Source: Porticoccus sp950063125
GTDB taxonomy: Bacteria; Pseudomonadota; Gammaproteobacteria; Pseudomonadales; Porticoccaceae
Assembly (NCBI RefSeq): GCF_963973895.1
Contig: NZ_CAXBBF010000007.1
Length of the DNA stretch: 51,155 nt
Strand: one strand, 5' to 3'
The notes under the pieces were generated by a model. That model worked only from the letters and a program-made list of their open reading frames with translations, did no database searches and was not told the DNA's origin. Shown here piece after piece: positions 36,491-43,313 of the stretch; within the stretch, counting starts at the first letter, position 1, and every line of letters begins with the position of its first letter. Position numbers and translations under genes: made by a program.

Positions 36491-37490
36491 AGCGCCCGAC
36501 TTTCAGTGCCAGCTCGGCGGTCCGGTTGGCGTAGCCCCATTCGTTGTCATACCAGGTGTAGATTTTTACCTGGGTGTCGTTGATCACCATGGTGGACAGC
36601 GCATCGATAATGCTGGAGCGCGGGTCGGTCTTGTAGTCGATGGACACCAGCGGCCGTTCCTCGTAGCCCATAATGTCTTTCAGAGGACCTGACTCGGCGG
36701 CCGCTTTGAGCAACTGATTGACGGCCTCGGCAGTGGTTGGTGTCTCCACCTCGAACACACAGTCGGTCAACGAGGCATTGGCCAGGGGAACCCGAACCGC
36801 GTGACCGTTAAGCCGCCCCTTCAGTTCGGGAAAAATCTCGGTGATGGCTGTCGCCGAACCGGTGGTGGTGGGAATCAGACTCATACCGCAGGCTCGGGCC
36901 CGGCGCAGATCCTTGTGGGGGGCGTCGAGAATGGTCTGGGTATTGGTCAGGTCATGGATAGTGGTCATGCTGCCGTGGCGGATACCCAGATGCTCGTGGA
37001 TGACCTTGACCACCGGGGCAAGACAGTTGGTGGTGCAGGAGGCCGCCGTGACGATCCGGTGCCGGTCCGGGTCGTAGAGGTGATCGTTCACACCCATCAC
37101 CACATTCAGCGCCTCCGGCTCTTTTACCGGTGCGGTGACCACCACCCGTTTGACGCCCTGGATCAGGTACGCATTGAGGACGTCGGTTTTTTTCATTTTG
37201 CCACTGGCTTCGATGATCAGATCACAGCCCGACCAGTCGGTGTCTTCGATACGGGTGTTGCGGCTGGTGGCCACGCGCTGTCCGTCCACCACAATGGCGT
37301 TGTCCTCAGCGGTGGTCTCGTGGCTCCAGCGGCCGTGAACAGAATCGAAGGTGAGCAAGTGGGCTAGGGTTGCCGCGTCCCCGGCGGGGTCGTTGATATG
37401 GACAAACTCGACCTCGGGCCAGTCCCAGGCTGCGCGCAATGCCAGACGGCCCATGCGGCCAAAACCATTGATACCAATTTTGATGCTCAT
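36474..37490 (-). CDS. gapdh: Glyceraldehyde-3-phosphate dehydrogenase of the arsenic operon
   Basis: 338 residues. The NAD site INGFGRMGRLALRA, catalytic Cys152 in AASCTTNCLAP, and YDNEWGYANR near the end are all intact. In ars operons this enzyme uses arsenate in place of phosphate, producing 1-arseno-3-phosphoglycerate for ArsJ. I chose ATG 37490, with GGAG 6 nt upstream. It lies between arsR and arsJ, the arrangement described for arsenate resistance. A house-keeping role cannot be excluded but is unlikely here. Confidence 0.93.
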   Translation of the reverse strand: MSIKIGINGFGRMGRLALRAAWDWPEVEFVHINDPAGDAATLAHLLTFDSVHGRWSHETTAEDNAIVVDGQRVATSRNTRIEDTDWSGCDLIIEASGKMKKTDVLNAYLIQGVKRVVVTAPVKEPEALNVVMGVNDHLYDPDRHRIVTAASCTTNCLAPVVKVIHEHLGIRHGSMTTIHDLTNTQTILDAPHKDLRRARACGMSLIPTTTGSATAITEIFPELKGRLNGHAVRVPLANASLTDCVFEVETPTTAEAVNQLLKAAAESGPLKDIMGYEERPLVSIDYKTDPRSSIIDALSTMVINDTQVKIYTWYDNEWGYANRTAELALKVGRSDQST

Positions 37491-37604
37491 AATCGACTCC
37501 GGAAATTTTTGATGATAGTGAACCGTAGCTGGAGGCCTCAATCGCCGACACCTGACTGCGGTCTGCCGTCAGTAATTCTTGGTAGTAACCCTCAACAGTA
37601 ATTC

Positions 37605-37946
37605 TCAGCAACAGCCCCTGTTCTGTCGCTCAATCGCCTGAAGGCGGGACAGATCCTCGCCGTAGGGGGCTTCTGTCCCGAGTCCTTCCTGTGTAGTGGC
37701 CAGTACCTCCCGTTGCCACGATTCCAGCCCGGTATGGAGCCTGTAGTAGACCCACTGTCCTTTCCGGTGATCGCTCACCAGGTTACAGGTACGCAACTGG
37801 GCCAGATGGCGGGAAGTCATGGGTTGTGAAGCGTCCAGTGCATCCGCAATATCACAGACACAGAGCTCATCCCTGGCGAGCAGTAACATCAAGCAGCGCA
37901 ACCGGGTCTCGTTTGCCAGACATTTGTAAAATTGGTCAGCTTTCAT
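37605..37946 (-). CDS. arsR: ArsR family arsenic-responsive repressor
   Basis: 113-residue winged-helix repressor. The metalloid box ELCVCD (Cys29, Cys31) is directly before the recognition helix (ASQPMTSRHLAQLR), matching classical As(III)-sensing ArsR. The tail ends with a Cys pair. I chose ATG 37946 (MKADQFYKCLANETRL), with AGGAG upstream; in-frame ATGs further up would add unneeded residues. It is the first gene of the operon and likely autoregulates through a palindrome upstream. Confidence 0.92.
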   Translation of the reverse strand: MKADQFYKCLANETRLRCLMLLLARDELCVCDIADALDASQPMTSRHLAQLRTCNLVSDHRKGQWVYYRLHTGLESWQREVLATTQEGLGTEAPYGEDLSRLQAIERQNRGCC

Positions 37947-38038
37947 GACGCCATGCTCCTTAAGGGTCTGCGAATTTTTTATATCTTTTTCATTTTTTGT
38001 CATGGTTTGGCTTGGCCAACTGTTCTTGAACATTTGTA

Positions 38039-38048
38039 TATTCGAATA
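38039..38048. promoter_or_regulatory. Candidate ArsR operator
   Basis: TATTCGAATA is a perfect 10-bp palindrome, 93 nt upstream of the arsR start, in an AT-rich region with further near-repeats (CATATG, TTATGG). ArsR boxes often contain ATTCG half-sites. The ars promoter should lie here, reading leftwards. Confidence 0.45.
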
Positions 38049-38255
38049 ACCATATGTTATGGCTGCATAGGTCAGTGGTCAACCCGTTTTCGTTATTTGC
38101 TTTTATGTCATGTGCTTTGAGGTTATGTGGGTTGATCAGACGGTGGTCCCACTATTTTTATAGTCATCCCAGGTGGGACTGCCCCGCTACCGTAACATCG
38201 ACGACCAAAGGCCGGTTCTCGTTGGGGTGACGTTGCGTTGCAGAGGGAACGTCCG
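38049..38255. other. Gap between ars operon and trpG promoter
   Basis: No gene is seen. GTCCCAC (38146-38152) and GTGGGAC (38173-38179) form a 7-bp inverted repeat around an AT-rich 20-nt loop. It may insulate the two transcription units, but there is no U-tract. Confidence 0.4.
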
Positions 38256-38286
38256 TAGACGGTCAAGAGCCTCGCCGTGCTATAAT
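38256..38286 (+). promoter_or_regulatory. Promoter of trpGDC
   Basis: A perfect TATAAT (38281-38286) is preceded at 19 nt by TAGACG (38256-38261). The start would be near 38293, giving a leader of about 260 nt before trpG. Confidence 0.6.
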
Positions 38287-38355
38287 CGCGGGCGTTTTGC
38301 GAGGCCGGTTGCAAGGGTGTCTTCCCCGGTTGTCCGATTAACCTGATTCAGGTCT

Positions 38356-38406
38356 ATGCCCCGCCCCGTGTCGATCAACCATACATTGTGGTGGCGCTTT
38401 CGGTAG
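38356..38406 (+). CDS. trpL: trpGDC leader peptide (candidate attenuator)
   Basis: A 16-codon ORF, MPRPVSINHTLWWRFR, contains two adjacent Trp codons (38389-38394). It begins at ATG 38356, close behind a weak CAGG. A nested hairpin follows at once: GGAGC/GCTCC (38409-38413, 38460-38464), GGCA/TGCC, and GCGG/CCGC inside. Next is CAGCCG/CGGCTG (38468-38488), then an AT-rich inverted repeat ending CGTTTT (38501-38528) just before trpG. Tandem Trp codons followed by alternative hairpins are the hallmark of transcription attenuation, reported for trpGDC in P. putida. Which hairpin terminates is not certain. Confidence 0.72.
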   Translation: MPRPVSINHTLWWRFR

Positions 38407-38552
38407 AGGGAGCAGTAACAGAGACGGCAGTGGTTGCGGTCTGGCCGCGCCTTGCCATCGCTCCAAGCAGCCGTGCCGTGATCGGCTGAAAACGATAAAT
38501 AAAACGTGTTAAATGGACTTAACGTTTTGAAAATAAAGAGATATTCGTCTCC

Positions 38553-39131
38553 ATGATACTCATGATCGATAATTACGACTCCTTCACCTACAACGTGGTC
38601 CAGTACCTCGGTGAGCTGAAGGCGGACGTGCAGGTATTTCGCAACGATGAAATCACCATTGCCGAGGTGGGAGCCCTGGCGCCGGAAAAAATAGTGATCT
38701 CTCCCGGCCCCTGTACCCCCAATGAAGCGGGTATTTCTGTGGCGCTGGTAAAAACCTTTGCCGGTAAAATTCCAATTTTGGGTATCTGTCTGGGCCATCA
38801 GAGTATCGGCCAGGCTTTTGGGGCCCGAGTGGTGCGCGCGCGACAGGTGATGCACGGTAAAACCTCGTCTATCTATCATGCAGATACCGGGGTATTTCGG
38901 GGCCTGTCCAATCCTCTCGAGGCCACGCGCTACCACTCGCTGGTGGTGGAACGCGAGACGCTGCCGGATTGCTTCGAGATTACTGCATGGACGCTGACCG
39001 AAGATGGGCAGGTGGATGAAATCATGGGCCTGCGACACCGCGACTATGCATTGGAAGGGGTGCAGTTCCATCCGGAATCGATTCTCACCGAGCACGGTCA
39101 TGACCTGCTGCAAAACTTTCTCCGGGGCTAG
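38553..39131 (+). CDS. trpG: Anthranilate synthase component II (glutamine amidotransferase)
   Basis: 192 residues, class I amidotransferase supplying ammonia to TrpE. The Cys nucleophile is in GICLGHQSIGQAF, and the His/Glu pair is in GVQFHPESILTEHG. It starts MILMIDNYDSFTYN; ATG 38553 lacks a clear ribosome site. It opens trpGDC, separated from trpE by the arsenic region. It may also serve folate synthesis as PabA, as is common. Confidence 0.95.
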   Translation: MILMIDNYDSFTYNVVQYLGELKADVQVFRNDEITIAEVGALAPEKIVISPGPCTPNEAGISVALVKTFAGKIPILGICLGHQSIGQAFGARVVRARQVMHGKTSSIYHADTGVFRGLSNPLEATRYHSLVVERETLPDCFEITAWTLTEDGQVDEIMGLRHRDYALEGVQFHPESILTEHGHDLLQNFLRG

Positions 39132-39134
39132 AAG

Positions 39135-40166
39135 ATGGATATACAGCAAGCGATAGCCAGTATCCTTGAGCGTCGGGATCTCGATAGCGGCGAGATGCGA
39201 ACGGTGATGCAACAGATCATGACCGGTGGCGCCACAGCCGCTCAAATCGGCGGTTTTCTGGTGGGACTGCGCATGAAAGGGGAATCGGTTGCAGAAATAA
39301 CCGGCGCTGCGCAGGTGATGCGTGAGCTGGCAACGCCGGTTGCGATAACCGGTGATTTCCTGGTCGATATTGTCGGCACCGGCGGCGACAGTGCCGGCAT
39401 CTTCAACGTGTCCACCGCCAGCAGTTTTGTGGCGGCGGCGGCCGGTGCGCGGGTGGCCAAGCATGGCAACCGCTCGGTGAGCAGCAAAAGCGGCAGCGCC
39501 GATCTGCTGGAGTGTGCGGGGGTGCAACTTGACCTCTCGCCCGAGCAAGTGGCGCTCTGTGTGGAAGAGGTTGGCATTGGTTTTATGTTTGCGGTGAACC
39601 ACCACAGTGCCATGAAGCATGCCATTGGTCCCAGGCGTGAGCTTGGCGTGAGGACGGTATTCAATCTGCTCGGCCCCCTGACCAATCCGGCCAGGGTGCC
39701 GAATATGCTGTTGGGTGTGTACGACCGCCATTGGTTGAAGCCTGTGGCTGAGGTAATGCGTGAGCTGGGTGCCAGACATGTGCTGGTGGTACACGCTGAA
39801 GACGGACTCGATGAAATCAGTATTGCCGCCGATACCCTGGTGGCCGAGTTGAAGGATGGTGAGATTGTCGAATATGGGATCGGCCCGGAGGATTTCGGTT
39901 TGCAGCGAGGTACGCTGGACAGTCTGAAGGTCAACGATGCCAAAGACAGCCTGGAAATGGTGAAATCTGCGCTATCCAAAAAAGGTGGGGTTGCATCCGA
40001 TATGGTGGCCCTGAATGCCGGTGCGGCACTTTATGTGGCGGGAGTCGCCGCAGACCTGGCGGAAGGTGTCAATCTGGCACAGGACGCCCTCGGCAGCGGT
40101 CTGGCAAGAGCAAAGATGGACGATCTGGCAGCCTTCACCCGCTGCCTAAAGGAGTTGGATAGATGA
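39135..40166 (+). CDS. trpD: Anthranilate phosphoribosyltransferase
   Basis: 343 residues. It transfers phosphoribose from PRPP to anthranilate. The PRPP loop DIVGTGGDSAGIFNVSTASS and the anthranilate segment KHGNRSVSSKSGSADLLE (in parts) are complete. It lies 3 nt after trpG, and its stop overlaps the trpC start (ATGA, 40163-40166). Confidence 0.96.
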   Translation: MDIQQAIASILERRDLDSGEMRTVMQQIMTGGATAAQIGGFLVGLRMKGESVAEITGAAQVMRELATPVAITGDFLVDIVGTGGDSAGIFNVSTASSFVAAAAGARVAKHGNRSVSSKSGSADLLECAGVQLDLSPEQVALCVEEVGIGFMFAVNHHSAMKHAIGPRRELGVRTVFNLLGPLTNPARVPNMLLGVYDRHWLKPVAEVMRELGARHVLVVHAEDGLDEISIAADTLVAELKDGEIVEYGIGPEDFGLQRGTLDSLKVNDAKDSLEMVKSALSKKGGVASDMVALNAGAALYVAGVAADLAEGVNLAQDALGSGLARAKMDDLAAFTRCLKELDR

Positions 40167-40972
40167 TGAGCCCCGCTGTCGATACACCGACTGTGTTGAA
40201 AAAAATTCTCGATCACAAGATCGAGTCAGTCGCTCGTCGCAAGGTGAAAGTGTCAATGGCCGAACTCAGAGAGCAGTGCCGGGAGCCGCGTGAAATTCGC
40301 GGTTTTTCCGCTGCGCTGCAACACAAGCTTGACCAGGAGCTTGCAGCGGTGATTGCCGAGGTAAAGAAGGCCTCTCCCAGCAAGGGTCTTATCCGGGAAG
40401 ATTTCGATCCGGTGAGCATTGCGCGAAGTTATGAAAAAGGCGGGGCAGCCTGTCTTTCGGTGCTTACAGAGGAGGCTTTTTTTCTCGGTGCCGACGAATA
40501 TCTCAAGATGGCCCGGGAGGCCACCCGCTTGCCCGTGCTGCGCAAGGACTTCATTGTTGACCCCTATCAGGTCTACGAATCCTATGTGCTCGGTGCCGAT
40601 TGTATTCTGCTGATCGTCGCCGCACTTGAGCAGCCCTTGATGGAGGAGTTGCACGGCATTGCTGTGGAATTGGGCATGGACGTACTGGTTGAGGTGCACA
40701 ATGAAGCGGAACTTGATCGGGGGCTATTGATTGAGAACCCCATGATCGGCATCAATAACCGCGATCTGAAAACATTTGAGACGACCCTGGAGACCACTTT
40801 TCAGTTGCTGGAAAAAATTCCTGACGACCGTATTGTGATCACGGAAAGCGGGATTGTCTCTATTGATGATATAGCTGCCATGCGAGGGCATAACGTCAAT
40901 GCCTTTCTGATAGGTGAGACGTTTATGCGCGCCGGGGAGCCGGGCCTGAAATTGCTGGAAATGTTTAATTAG
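40163..40972 (+). CDS. trpC: Indole-3-glycerol-phosphate synthase
   Basis: 269-residue TIM barrel that closes the indole ring of CdRP. Catalytic Lys lies in AEVKKASPSKGLI and in VLRKDFIVDPYQVYES, with Glu in VEVHNEAEL and ITESGI. Monofunctional, not fused to TrpF. Start ATG 40163 overlaps trpD. It is convergent with the GFA gene; no terminator is seen in the 12-nt gap. Confidence 0.96.
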   Translation: MMSPAVDTPTVLKKILDHKIESVARRKVKVSMAELREQCREPREIRGFSAALQHKLDQELAAVIAEVKKASPSKGLIREDFDPVSIARSYEKGGAACLSVLTEEAFFLGADEYLKMAREATRLPVLRKDFIVDPYQVYESYVLGADCILLIVAALEQPLMEELHGIAVELGMDVLVEVHNEAELDRGLLIENPMIGINNRDLKTFETTLETTFQLLEKIPDDRIVITESGIVSIDDIAAMRGHNVNAFLIGETFMRAGEPGLKLLEMFN

Positions 40973-40984
40973 GGTCCAGCGCTG

Positions 40985-41410
40985 TCACCAGGGTTGTTTC
41001 TGGTGTTGCTCGACGCCTTCCGGAATCTGGTACCAGTCCTGTTTTTCACTTGTCCAGACATGCATAACGGGTTGGATCATGCGAGTGTCGGACAGGGTTC
41101 CCGGCTTCAGTTTGATAATGTCCGGTTGCGCCGGATTGAAATGATAGATGCGGTTGCCACAATTCGGGCAAAACGTTGCGCAATTTCGATTGCCGTTTTC
41201 CGCCAACCGCTCCCAGGCTCGCATCTCCCCATTAATCCTTAAATCGTCCCGGTTCACCATCGCCGTTATACTGAAGGCACTGGTGGAAAGCTTCTGGCAT
41301 TCCCGGCAATGACAAATGATCACCTTGATGGGTGCTGCCAGCAGTTCATAGGTGACTTTTCCACACTGGCATGAGCCGGGAACTGGATAGCGGATATCAG
41401 TATTTTCCAT
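40985..41410 (-). CDS. GFA family zinc protein
   Basis: 141 residues with the GFA/CENP-V zinc-binding pattern: GSCQCGKV, CHCRECQKLS and CPNCGNRIY. Members are called glutathione-dependent formaldehyde-activating enzyme-like, but most have unknown substrates. It lies between trpC and crp on the minus strand and appears monocistronic. The family is sure and the function is open. Confidence 0.85.
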   Translation of the reverse strand: MENTDIRYPVPGSCQCGKVTYELLAAPIKVIICHCRECQKLSTSAFSITAMVNRDDLRINGEMRAWERLAENGNRNCATFCPNCGNRIYHFNPAQPDIIKLKPGTLSDTRMIQPVMHVWTSEKQDWYQIPEGVEQHQKQPW

Positions 41411-41479
41411 TGGCTTTCCTTGTATCTGTTAAGGGAGGCTGGGGCTCTGTCAGCGCCAAGAGGTAACGAGCAGTGTTAG

Positions 41480-41519
41480 ACCGGGGGAGCGCCAGGAAGT
41501 CCTCCGGTAAAATTTTTTT
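41480..41519 (+). terminator. Plus-strand intrinsic terminator downstream of GFA gene start
   Basis: ACCGGGGGA (41480-41488) pairs with TCCTCCGGT (41500-41508; one wobble) and is followed by AAAA and seven T. No plus-strand gene lies directly before it; the nearest is trpC, 500 nt upstream. It could end trpGDC read-through or, as a bare hairpin, the crp transcript from the other side. Confidence 0.6.
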
Positions 41520-41539
41520 ATACAACCAGCTAGCCGGTT

Positions 41540-42262
41540 TTAGCGGGTGCCAAACACGACCATGGTTTTTCCTTTCACCGACACCAATCCCTGGTCCTCA
41601 AGGGTTTTCAGTACCCGGCCAACCATTTCCCGGGAGCAGCCGACAATTCTTCCGATTTCCTGGCGAGTGATCTTGATCTGCATGCCATTGGGGTGGGTCA
41701 TGGCATCGGGCTCCTTGCACAGATCCAGCAGTGTGCGTGCCACGCGACCGGTAACATCCAGAAATGCGAGATCGCCCACTTTACGGGTGGTATCGCGCAG
41801 GCGCTTGGCCAGTTGTACTCCGATGGCAAAGAGAAATTCCGGATGCTGCCTGGATAGCTCCTGAAACTTGCCGTAACTGATTTCACCGACTTCACACTCT
41901 GTTTTGGCACGAATCCAGGCACTTCGATCCGGCTGCTTGAACAGCCCCATTTCACCAAAAAAATCACCTTCATTGAGGTAGGCCACAATCATCTCGCGAC
42001 CATCGTCGTCTTCAATCAGGACAGTGACAGAACCCTTGACGATGTAGGAGAGGGTATCCCCCTCATCACCGGCGTAGATGATGGTGCTTTTTGCTGGATA
42101 TTTTCTGCGGTGGCAGTGAGCGAGGAACTCTTCCGCATTTGGCATGTGGGGTGTGATGGGTGCAGGAGCCAACTTGGTTTCCTCCTCATGATGAGGTTTT
42201 TCGAACAGAGCACCCATTATGGGCACAAACGCCTCGCTGTCCAAGTTAGAATTTATCATCAC
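41540..42262 (-). CDS. vfr: cAMP receptor protein (Vfr-like)
   Basis: 240 residues. It has a cyclic-nucleotide domain with FFGEMGLF and the RSAWIRAKTECEVGEISY cAMP region, and a C-terminal helix-turn-helix ITRQEIGRIVGCSREMVGRVLK almost identical to Vfr. The first 40 or so residues (including GALFEKPHHEEETKLAPAP) form an extension longer than in Vfr. GAGGAG upstream of ATG 42262 supports this start. Vfr is a global regulator that, with Pil-Chp dependent cAMP, controls twitching and virulence in Pseudomonas. Confidence 0.93.
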   Translation of the reverse strand: MMINSNLDSEAFVPIMGALFEKPHHEEETKLAPAPITPHMPNAEEFLAHCHRRKYPAKSTIIYAGDEGDTLSYIVKGSVTVLIEDDDGREMIVAYLNEGDFFGEMGLFKQPDRSAWIRAKTECEVGEISYGKFQELSRQHPEFLFAIGVQLAKRLRDTTRKVGDLAFLDVTGRVARTLLDLCKEPDAMTHPNGMQIKITRQEIGRIVGCSREMVGRVLKTLEDQGLVSVKGKTMVVFGTR

Positions 42263-42369
42263 CCGTTGCTCCTCATTGCGAAACGCATGTGCGTCAAGTC
42301 AGGTAATTCTAGGGGTAAAGGCACATCAATTATGTTAGCCTTTTGGCACTTTTTGGATTGAGTATCGTC

Positions 42370-42789
42370 ATGAAAGCAAAAGTCATCTGGGGTGGTGATG
42401 TAACATTCACCGCAGAAACGGAAACAGGTCATCAGATCGTAATGGATGGTCCGCCGGATCACGGCGGCACGAATCAGGGTGCCCGGCCCATGGAGATGGT
42501 CCTCTGTGGTATGGGGGGATGTTCATCGTTTGATGTGGTGCATATTCTCAAGAAGAGCCGTCAGGATGTGACGGGTTGTGTGGCAGAAATTGATGCGCAG
42601 CGTGCGGATGCCGTACCCGCTGTTTTCACCAGCATTCATATCCACTTCGTGGTCACCGGTCGGGGCCTGAAAGACAATCTGGTGAGTAATGCGGTAAAAC
42701 TGTCCGCAGAGAAATACTGCTCCGCGTCTATCATGCTGACCAGGGGTGGCGTCGAAATCACCCACAGTTACGAAATCCATTCTGGCTGA
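42370..42789 (+). CDS. OsmC/Ohr family protein
   Basis: 139 residues. The two redox cysteines of the family are at Cys51 (GMGGCSSFDVV) and in KYCSASIML near residue 116. It resembles the YhfA-type branch, probably a thiol peroxidase acting on organic hydroperoxides. The gene is divergent from vfr, as in Pseudomonas (PA0653). The start codon is ATG 42370. Confidence 0.85.
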   Translation: MKAKVIWGGDVTFTAETETGHQIVMDGPPDHGGTNQGARPMEMVLCGMGGCSSFDVVHILKKSRQDVTGCVAEIDAQRADAVPAVFTSIHIHFVVTGRGLKDNLVSNAVKLSAEKYCSASIMLTRGGVEITHSYEIHSG

Positions 42790-42854
42790 CAGCCGCCAAA
42801 GACTTCCCGCCTGTTGAATGAGCTCCCCGGTCCACCGGGCGGTGTCCCGTGCGC

Positions 42855-42879
42855 AAAAAAAAGGGCAGCGGTGCTGCCC
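42855..42879 (-). terminator. Minus-strand intrinsic terminator (small RNA A)
   Basis: A 7-bp perfect GC-rich stem with a 3-nt loop is followed on the minus strand by eight T. The plus-strand side lacks a T-run directly after the stem. No minus-strand protein gene precedes it. Confidence 0.8.
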
Positions 42880-42953
42880 AAGGGATTTTAAATAGGAGGG
42901 AGATAAAAGTATCAATGGATTGTTTGAGAAGCCAACCTTGTCTGACAAACAAT
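42855..42953 (-). ncRNA. Candidate small RNA A
   Basis: Predicted minus-strand transcript of about 100 nt. The promoter has TATAGT (42965-42960) with a 17-nt spacer to TTCAAT (42988-42983), abutted by TTAATACATTT. Its 5' end can fold TTGTTTG with CAAACAA. A single-stranded stretch with TCTCCCTCC follows, complementary to Shine-Dalgarno sequences. It ends in the perfect hairpin GGGCAGC/GCTGCCC (42863-42879) and eight U. No protein-coding frame is evident. No known RNA family was recognised. Confidence 0.55.
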
Positions 42954-43040
42954 GGGCTAACTATAGTTCGCGCCAGACCATGATTGAAATGTATTAAATT
43001 TATCTAGCTCATTCCCTGTGTTTATTTCTTCTGTGCATGC

Positions 43041-43067
43041 AAAAAAACAGGCAACTTGCGTTGCCTG
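43041..43067 (-). terminator. Minus-strand intrinsic terminator (small RNA B)
   Basis: CAGGCAAC (43048-43055) and GTTGCCTG (43060-43067) form a perfect 8-bp stem with a TTGC loop, followed on the minus strand by seven T (43047-43041). No minus-strand gene lies upstream. Confidence 0.82.
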
Positions 43068-43235
43068 AAAAAGATATAGAGGGAGTAAGAGAACTACACT
43101 TGAATGTCCTGATAATTCAATACTGGGAGTATTTCACTCATCCGGCACATTCACGGGACTTCGGGTTCAGCGACACCAGATAACCGGTGAGGGGGTGTCG
43201 CTTGGTGGAAACCACGCCTTGGCCCCGCTTGGTAC
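43041..43235 (-). ncRNA. Candidate small RNA B
   Basis: Predicted minus-strand transcript of about 195 nt. The promoter is TTGAGT (43270-43265), 17 nt, TATATT (43247-43242), with TTAATACATTT overlapping the -35 exactly as in candidate A. Inside, GCGACACC pairs with GGTGTCGC (43170-43201) as a perfect 8-bp stem. CTTACTCCCTCTATATC precedes the terminator, echoing the CTCCCTC motif of A. It has no convincing ORF. Function is unknown. Confidence 0.5.
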
Positions 43236-43313
43236 AGTCTCAATATAGCCATTGGCTAACTATGACTCAAATGTATTAAGATAATATCATTCATAATCTA
43301 TAGGAATGTTTTT

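Noticed and set aside
29292..38280. Integrase, transposase or attachment repeats bounding the arsenic region
   Set aside because: I looked for an integrase gene and for direct repeats at the trpE and trpG sides and saw none.
38280..39794. Minus-strand frame of 504 codons over trpG and trpD
   Set aside because: It covers the trpGDC leader and two certain genes, and shows no recognisable domain.
42855..43067. The two hairpins as plus-strand terminators for osmC
   Set aside because: On the plus strand neither stem is followed by a T-run; the T-runs are on the minus-strand side.
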